A DNA stretch of 8,806 nt from JBEKTY01 sp049515555 (GTDB lineage Bacteria; Planctomycetota; Planctomycetia; Pirellulales; Thermoguttaceae): NCBI GenBank assembly GCA_049515555.1, contig JBEKTY010000255.1:1-8806 (forward strand), read 5' to 3'. The notes under the pieces were generated by a model. It made no database searches and was not told where the DNA came from. It saw only the letters and a list, made by a program, of their open reading frames with translations. Made by a program: the position numbers and the translations under genes. Position 1 is the stretch's first letter, and each line of letters begins with the position of its first letter. Shown in pieces: positions 4,504 through 8,806 of the stretch.

Positions 4504-7263
4504 TCACCTTCCTGAAAGGCTCCGGTCCACGGCCGCCGCCGCGTCGTAGAGCCTTCCCGAGCGCTCCTCCCAGCCGGAGCCTGGGTACCAGAGACTCCCG
4601 GCGTAGCTGGCCCCGTGTGCGTAGTTCACCACCCCCCCCGCGTCGTCGCTGCATGCGCGGCGCAAGGAACGGAGGCGGTCGTCGAGGGCCTCCTGGCATT
4701 TTTCGGCGAGGTCTCCGGAGATCTTCTTGTCGAGGATCGCGCGTTCGATGAACATGCGCGCCTCGCATTCCTCCACCCCTTCGCGCAGCATCTCGAAGCC
4801 GTGGCCGGAGAGTGCGCCATCCGGGCCGGGCTTGAGAAAACAGGACTGGATGTCGAAGCTGGGAACTCCAGGGGAGCTTTTCGGATATCGGCCCTCGATG
4901 GAGAACCGGTTGCCCCTCTTGTCCTGGATTACCGGGAAGAAGTCCCCACCGAGCCGTCCGAAGCCGTTCTGCCCTCCGGTGATATTCATCTCCCCTATCA
5001 GTCGGCAGGTGGTGAGGTAGGGATGGTGTGACTTTTGTGTCATGGAATCGGGATTAATTCCTGGCAAGACCTGGCGCGGGAACTGGGCATACAGGGGGTT
5101 TCCCTGCCAGCCGTAGCTGCGGCCCTCACTAGGGTCCTTCGGGAACTTCACCGCATAGACGAGGGCCTTGTAGCCGATCGGCACACCCCGGGTGTTGGCT
5201 TCGCCCGAGCCGTGGGCGTGCCAGACCCACGGCAGTCCCGGGGTCATTTCGGCGAAGGCGGCGACGGTTTCCTTGGACGGCGTGTGGTCGTACATCACTC
5301 CGAGCATCACCTCCTGGTCCAACCCGTGCTTCCTGAAGAGTTCGCGCACTTCCCTCAGCAGGGGTGTCCAGAGTCTCTTGCCTTCGGCTGTCGTGTAGTA
5401 AGGCAGAGCGATCTCTTCGGTCTTCTGGGTGGCGGGATCGAACAGGGTCACCGACTCCGGTTCCCCCTTGACGGTGCCAAACACGTTGTGGCTCCCCTCC
5501 AGGAACCTGTCCCAGACGTACAGGCAGACCACCCTCGGCTTGCCGAAATCTCTCTCGGCGATTTCGATGTATCTCTCCAACGGCTTCAGGTCGTAGCGGT
5601 AGGTGTTCTCGCCGGTCCTGATCCACCGCACCATGGACTCGGAGTTGCCGAAGTTGGTCTGGCAGATAAGCGGGATATAGAGGCTCCGGCTCCCGAGTTC
5701 TCCGATCAGCTTGAAGGATTTTTCCATCTTCCTGAAGTGCTCGTCGGACCACAGCGGCACATTGTAGTAGAGCGCCACCGATTCCGGGGACTCGATGAGC
5801 TCGGTGAACGTGGTCCAGTTTCTTGGATCGGGGAGCTTCCAGGCACAGACCCGGAGTTCAACCGGGACACTGAAGTCCCGGCCGCCTGCGGAGAGCGACA
5901 GTGTCCCTGCGTAACTGCCCGGTGGTGCGTCAACGGGGACCTTCACCGTCACCCACACCGGTTGGACGGCGCCGTAGACGAAATCGGGCTGACCCGGCGC
6001 GATCCACGCGCCGAACCCGCGGCCGGTCCGGATGGGGACCTCGACCGGCGCCGATTCCGCGAGCCCGTCGAAGGCAACGGCTCCCCTCGGGTACCTCGCC
6101 GCGAAGCCACAGTCCATGTCTGTCAGCCATTTGCGGTCCGCCAGGGCGTAACGCACCTGCACCGCCGAGGCCGGGAGGACGGCGCCCTCCTTCGACCTGA
6201 ACAAACTCATCTTCGCGGTCAGTCCTTTGATCGGCTGGTCCGAGCCCACGACCACCTTTCCGGAAAACGCCCCGTTCCGGGTCCCGACGATACGGATCGG
6301 CTCGATCTTCTCGCACGGGTCGCCCCAATCGAAGTCGAAATCGACGGCCATCACGTTGCTGTTCCAGACCTGCAGTCCCTTCGATCGCACGACGTTCGGC
6401 GCGACGCCGTCGGCGGCGGGCGCGGTCAGCCTTGCCGCCCAGAGACCGCAGGTGGACCAGGTGAGCGTCAATTTCCCCCCTGAGCCCCGTCGTTTCAGCA
6501 CGTCTTCATGATAAGGGGCCCGGTGGACGGAGATAGCCAGCACGTTGACGCCGCGGCGGAGCAGGCTTCCGGGGATCTGGGCGCCGCTGAGGGAGCGGTT
6601 ATGCAGCAGGGCGCGGTCGCGATTTCCCTTGGGCGGACTGGCGGATTCGAGCCGCGAGCCGTTGGGCATGGAGAAGGCCTCGGCCGGGTAATCCTCCGCC
6701 AGGGTATCCGGCGTGGCCGTCCCCGCCGGCATGCTCCCGCGTGCCACCTCTTTGCCGTTCAGGTAGACCACCACGCCCCCGCGGTAGCCCAGCGAAAGCG
6801 TCAGCCCCTTCACCTTCGACGGGTCGGTGACCTCGAACCTGCCGCGCATCGCCAGGTGGGCGAGGTACGGAGAGATGCCGTCGTTCTGGGAGAATCCAAA
6901 GTTCGCATCCTCGAACTTGGCTCCGTTAGGATAGATCTGGGGAAAAGGCATCCCCGGAAGTCGAACCCAGCGGGAATCATCGAAGTCCGGTGCAACCCAC
7001 CCATCCGGCGGCCCCGGCGTCTCGCGATTCATCCATGTTCCTTTCTTCTGGCGACCAGGCTGAATCCCGCCGGCCGTCTTCACCACCGGCGGCTTCCACG
7101 TGAAGTGCAGCCGCCAGTAGCCGCCGCTGAGTATGACCGTCTCATTTCCGGCGGGAGGCTTCTGCTGAGCCGCGGCCCCCTTCGCCGCGTCCAGCGCGTT
7201 CGCTGCGCCCGCGCACATGACTGCGACGGCCATTCCCGCTGCAACAATCATCCCTGCGCGCAT
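4504..7263 (-). CDS. Secreted GH123/DUF4091-like glycoside hydrolase-type protein
   Basis: The 919-residue product has a signal peptide (MRAGMIVAAG..., cleavage near A-N-A, residues 21-24). Residues about 45-270 look like a galactose-binding-type beta-sandwich, with FEVTDPSKVKGLTLSLGYRG, VVVYLNGKEVARG (164-176) and RRGVNVLAISVHR (236-248). Residues about 300-475 form a further beta-sandwich ending YAGTLSLSAGGRDFSVPVEL...KLPDP, the linker typical of DUF4091/GH123 proteins. A TIM-barrel-like region runs about 480-780 (LYIPLICQTNFGN, VVCLYVWDRF, VMLGVMYDHTPSKETV, WVWHAHG). The C-terminal segment HGFEMLREGVEECEARMFIE (821-840) matches the usual end of such barrels. GH123 enzymes are beta-N-acetylgalactosaminidases using an Asp-Glu pair. 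The apparently equivalent spot here reads D659-H660, so activity is doubtful. The ATG at 7263 was chosen because GGGAGGAG lies six bases upstream; a TTG 14 codons earlier would place charged residues before the signal peptide. Family assignment is moderate, the reading frame is certain. Confidence 0.85.
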   Translation of the reverse strand: MRAGMIVAAGMAVAVMCAGAANALDAAKGAAAQQKPPAGNETVILSGGYWRLHFTWKPPVVKTAGGIQPGRQKKGTWMNRETPGPPDGWVAPDFDDSRWVRLPGMPFPQIYPNGAKFEDANFGFSQNDGISPYLAHLAMRGRFEVTDPSKVKGLTLSLGYRGGVVVYLNGKEVARGSMPAGTATPDTLAEDYPAEAFSMPNGSRLESASPPKGNRDRALLHNRSLSGAQIPGSLLRRGVNVLAISVHRAPYHEDVLKRRGSGGKLTLTWSTCGLWAARLTAPAADGVAPNVVRSKGLQVWNSNVMAVDFDFDWGDPCEKIEPIRIVGTRNGAFSGKVVVGSDQPIKGLTAKMSLFRSKEGAVLPASAVQVRYALADRKWLTDMDCGFAARYPRGAVAFDGLAESAPVEVPIRTGRGFGAWIAPGQPDFVYGAVQPVWVTVKVPVDAPPGSYAGTLSLSAGGRDFSVPVELRVCAWKLPDPRNWTTFTELIESPESVALYYNVPLWSDEHFRKMEKSFKLIGELGSRSLYIPLICQTNFGNSESMVRWIRTGENTYRYDLKPLERYIEIAERDFGKPRVVCLYVWDRFLEGSHNVFGTVKGEPESVTLFDPATQKTEEIALPYYTTAEGKRLWTPLLREVRELFRKHGLDQEVMLGVMYDHTPSKETVAAFAEMTPGLPWVWHAHGSGEANTRGVPIGYKALVYAVKFPKDPSEGRSYGWQGNPLYAQFPRQVLPGINPDSMTQKSHHPYLTTCRLIGEMNITGGQNGFGRLGGDFFPVIQDKRGNRFSIEGRYPKSSPGVPSFDIQSCFLKPGPDGALSGHGFEMLREGVEECEARMFIERAILDKKISGDLAEKCQEALDDRLRSLRRACSDDAGGVVNYAHGASYAGSLWYPGSGWEERSGRLYDAAAAVDRSLSGR

Positions 7264-7269
7264 TTTCGT

Positions 7270-7277
7270 CTCCTCCC
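7270..7277 (-). promoter_or_regulatory. Ribosome binding site of the GH123-like gene
   Basis: GGGAGGAG on the minus strand is six bases from the ATG at 7263. It is the strongest Shine-Dalgarno in the window and decides the start in favour of the ATG over the upstream in-frame TTG at 7305. Confidence 0.75.
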
Positions 7278-7350
7278 GGTGTTTCCGTTGCGGCCGCGCC
7301 CGCAAAATCCCCCACCACCACTGTTAGGTTTCTTGTGCGAGTTCTTCGTG

Positions 7351-7368
7351 AAAAGACTCGGCGGAGTC
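7351..7368 (-). terminator. Possible weak intrinsic terminator after the truncated DNRLRE-like gene
   Basis: On the minus strand GACTC (7368-7364), a CGCC loop and GAGTC (7359-7355) form a five-base stem, followed at once by TTTT (7354-7351) and then C. The stem is short and the T-run only four bases, so any termination would be partial. It lies between repeat copy B and the GH123-like gene, where it could separate expression of the two. Confidence 0.3.
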
Positions 7369-7384
7369 CGCTCGCGAGTTCCGT

Positions 7385-7494
7385 GTCTTTCCTGTGACGG
7401 TTCACGGGGTCGTTGTCTTGTTCACGGCCACCTGGACCCCATCGAGGCAGCCCGACGAACTTGAGTCTCTTTGCAGGGCTTCATTTCTTCGGCT
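7385..7494. repeat. Direct repeat copy B (paralog tail plus spacer)
   Basis: This is the partner of 4359-4468 (offset 3026 bp, nine mismatches, no gaps by hand count). Its high-coordinate end covers the last four codons and stop of the truncated DNRLRE-like gene. The rest is spacer DNA downstream of that stop. The divergent bases cluster at 7443-7449, next to the perfectly conserved central block 7405-7442. Unlike copy A it does not reach the next start codon: 121 bases separate it from the GH123-like ATG. Confidence 0.92.
7406..7440 (-). promoter_or_regulatory. Conserved inverted repeat inside repeat copy B
   Basis: GGGGTC at 7406-7411 pairs with GACCCC at 7435-7440 around a 23-base loop, exactly as in copy A. 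It lies between the stop of the DNRLRE-like gene and the GH123-like gene. No T-run follows in the sense direction, so it is not a terminator by itself. Confidence 0.3.
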
Positions 7495-8806
7495 CATAGA
7501 TCACCATCATCGCGGGACGTCGACTGACATCCTTTACCCAGCGGGAATGCACCCAGAGATAGTCGACGGCCGTGTAGTCGCCGTTGTACAGGGTGAAGCC
7601 GTAGTTGGGATGCTTCCCGTCGGTCCACCACTTGACCGCCTCGGTGAAATCCCAGACGTTGGCCGTGCCCTGGCTGGGACCGTAGGCGGCGAAGATCGGC
7701 AGGAAGTCCGGATCATCGCTGTCCCAATTCGATCCGTGCGTCTCTTTCCAGAACCGGTCCTTGGCGTACTCGAACGTATTGACTTCCGTTTCTTTCCACG
7801 GTCGGTTGCAGAATTCGGCGACGAACGGGTGCCGGCGGGCGTTCCACTCTTTCGCTAGCGGCGACGATCGCACCAGCAGCAGTCGGGCCGCCAGGACTTG
7901 GCTGCCCTGGGGAATGCTGGAGAAATCGACGCGCATCATCGCTGGCCGGCCGCGGAAGGTCACCTCCATCTGTTCCGCCCCGGCTATGCTGTGCAGCGAT
8001 TCCAGCAGGACGGCGTTGGGCCCGTGGGCACTGATGCCGGTAGACTCCCAGCCTGCGTACTCCTTCTCGGGCGCGGCCGGGTCGAAGCCCCGCTGCCCAT
8101 TGCGGAAGATGGCCATGACCGCCCGGGGATGTTCCTTCTTCAGCCGGTCGTACAGGGCGCTGAATTCGGCCTCCACCTGCTTGACGGTCTTGTCTTGGGG
8201 CGGGACCCACGGGTCCGTCATGCGCTTGGCAAGTTCGGCGGCGTTGGCCACCTCGATATCGAGCCCGAGCACAGGGATCTTGCCGAGCCTGGGATAGAAT
8301 CGCACTTTGTCGCCTGGCTTGACGTGCTCGCCGTGCGGGGGCGTGGCCGTGGCGGGAACCTCGGTGGAAACGCGAATGTCGTCCACGTACAGCGTCTCAC
8401 CGTCGTGCGGCGCGTACATGATGATCTCGAACTGCGTGGGTCCTTTCAGCGGCGGCGCCACGTCCACCACCGCATTGCGGCCTTTGTGGAGCAGGGCGAG
8501 CTTGACCCAGCCGCGGTGTTCTTTGTCGTCCTCGCGAACGACACGAAAGGCGACCAGGCACGTGCGGCTGGCCGTCACATCGGCCCCAAAAGACTTGTAA
8601 GCGGTCCAGTCTTCCAGCGGCGAGCGAGTCTCGATGGCCGGAAACTTTCCGCCGGCGAACGTGACCTTCAGGCACTTCTTACCGGAGGCGGCGTTCTCGC
8701 CGGAAAGTTCGATCTTGACCGGCGGCTCCTTGGCGCCGGGGACCTTCAGATTGTCGGGCAGGAACTGCGACCAGGCTTTCAGGTCGGCGTCGTTCTCAAA
8801 ATCGAA
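7481..8806 (-). CDS. DNRLRE-like protein with carbohydrate-binding-like domain, N-terminus cut by window edge (paralog 1)
   Basis: The frame is open from the right edge to the stop at 7481, giving 441 visible residues; the start and any signal peptide lie outside. An apparent GTG start at 8578 is only an internal valine codon, because homology to paralog 2 continues upstream to the very edge: FDFENDADLKAW at residues 1-12 and GKKCLKVTF at 42-50. Then come ETLYVDDIRVS (137-147), HPRAVMAIFRNGQ (226-238), SSIPQGSQVLAARLLL (296-311), W-K-E-T-E-V (337-342), DDPDFLPIF (364-372), WDFTEAVKWWTDGKH (385-399) and a terminal RPAMMVIYEPKK. By comparison with paralog 2 only about 28 residues, mostly signal peptide, are missing. 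It lacks the Pro/Ala-rich insert found after the FDFEN motif in paralog 2. A secreted or surface role is inferred from the domains; the function is unknown. Its last codons lie inside repeat copy B. Confidence 0.88.
   Translation of the reverse strand, partial: FDFENDADLKAWSQFLPDNLKVPGAKEPPVKIELSGENAASGKKCLKVTFAGGKFPAIETRSPLEDWTAYKSFGADVTASRTCLVAFRVVREDDKEHRGWVKLALLHKGRNAVVDVAPPLKGPTQFEIIMYAPHDGETLYVDDIRVSTEVPATATPPHGEHVKPGDKVRFYPRLGKIPVLGLDIEVANAAELAKRMTDPWVPPQDKTVKQVEAEFSALYDRLKKEHPRAVMAIFRNGQRGFDPAAPEKEYAGWESTGISAHGPNAVLLESLHSIAGAEQMEVTFRGRPAMMRVDFSSIPQGSQVLAARLLLVRSSPLAKEWNARRHPFVAEFCNRPWKETEVNTFEYAKDRFWKETHGSNWDSDDPDFLPIFAAYGPSQGTANVWDFTEAVKWWTDGKHPNYGFTLYNGDYTAVDYLWVHSRWVKDVSRRPAMMVIYEPKK

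Noticed and set aside
4445..4768. Minus-strand frame ending inside repeat copy A as a small gene or paralog remnant
   Set aside because: Almost all of it overlaps the GH123-like gene in another frame. Only 12 bases correspond to a paralog tail, and in that frame they read S-R-R-N rather than E-P-K-K.
7264..7305. Upstream TTG start that would lengthen the GH123-like protein by 14 residues
   Set aside because: The added residues are charged and would precede the signal peptide, while the ATG at 7263 has an ideal GGGAGGAG at six bases.
4359..7494. The two repeats as the ends of an insertion sequence or composite transposon
   Set aside because: They are direct repeats, have no transposase between or beside them, show no terminal inverted repeats, and one end is ordinary coding sequence of a neighbouring gene.
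7481..8578. GTG at 8578 as the start of the right-edge DNRLRE-like gene
   Set aside because: The frame stays open to the edge and the extra 76 residues match paralog 2 (FDFEN, GKKCLK, DW..Y), so the gene is truncated by the window rather than starting inside it.
1..8806. CRISPR arrays, tRNA or rRNA genes
   Set aside because: No regularly spaced repeat-spacer pattern, cloverleaf or rRNA-like sequence was recognised by eye in the gaps, which are all short.

Overview
The window is a GC-rich bacterial segment in which every supportable gene lies on the minus strand, so the text reads from high to low coordinates. In transcription order it holds a 5'-truncated DNRLRE-like secreted protein (8806-7481), a secreted GH123/DUF4091-like protein (7263-4504), a second full-length DNRLRE-like protein (4346-2754) paralogous to the first, and two tandem secreted PQQ-type beta-propellers (2682-1468 and 1397-99). 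At the left edge a Shine-Dalgarno sequence and a cut-off start codon suggest a further gene beyond position 1. The best guess for the source is an uncultured planctomycete or close PVC relative. The reasons are the A-D-W-P-Q-W-R-G signature that opens both mature propellers, the stacking of large exported single-domain-repeat proteins, and the generous leaders between co-oriented genes. No marker gene is present, so this is inference.

Layout: the gaps between genes are 217, 157, 71 and 70 bp, and none exceeds 300 bp. The two small gaps look like an operon-type arrangement (DNRLRE protein 2, propeller 2, propeller 1). The two larger gaps each carry a copy of the same ~110-bp direct repeat (7385-7494 and 4359-4468, exact offset 3026 bp, 9 mismatches by my count). 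In the upstream copy the repeat contains the last codons and stop of the truncated DNRLRE gene. In the downstream copy the same 3'-end sequence is present, but no gene body is attached to it. The GH123-like gene therefore sits between two copies of a 'paralog tail plus spacer' unit. This looks like the scar of an insertion into, or deletion from, a tandem array of DNRLRE-like genes.

How the genes might work together: four of the five products show an N-terminal export signal, and the fifth lost its N-terminus at the window edge. Two are predicted carbohydrate-binding-like/DNRLRE surface proteins, one is a glycosidase-like TIM-barrel protein with an N-terminal galactose-binding-like module, and two are scaffold-type beta-propellers. 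Together they suggest an extracellular or periplasmic glycan-handling or surface-assembly locus, but no substrate can be read from the sequence. The most unusual points are the repeat scar, the paralogous family with near-invariant C-terminal motifs, and the apparent replacement of the GH123 Asp-Glu catalytic pair by Asp-His.
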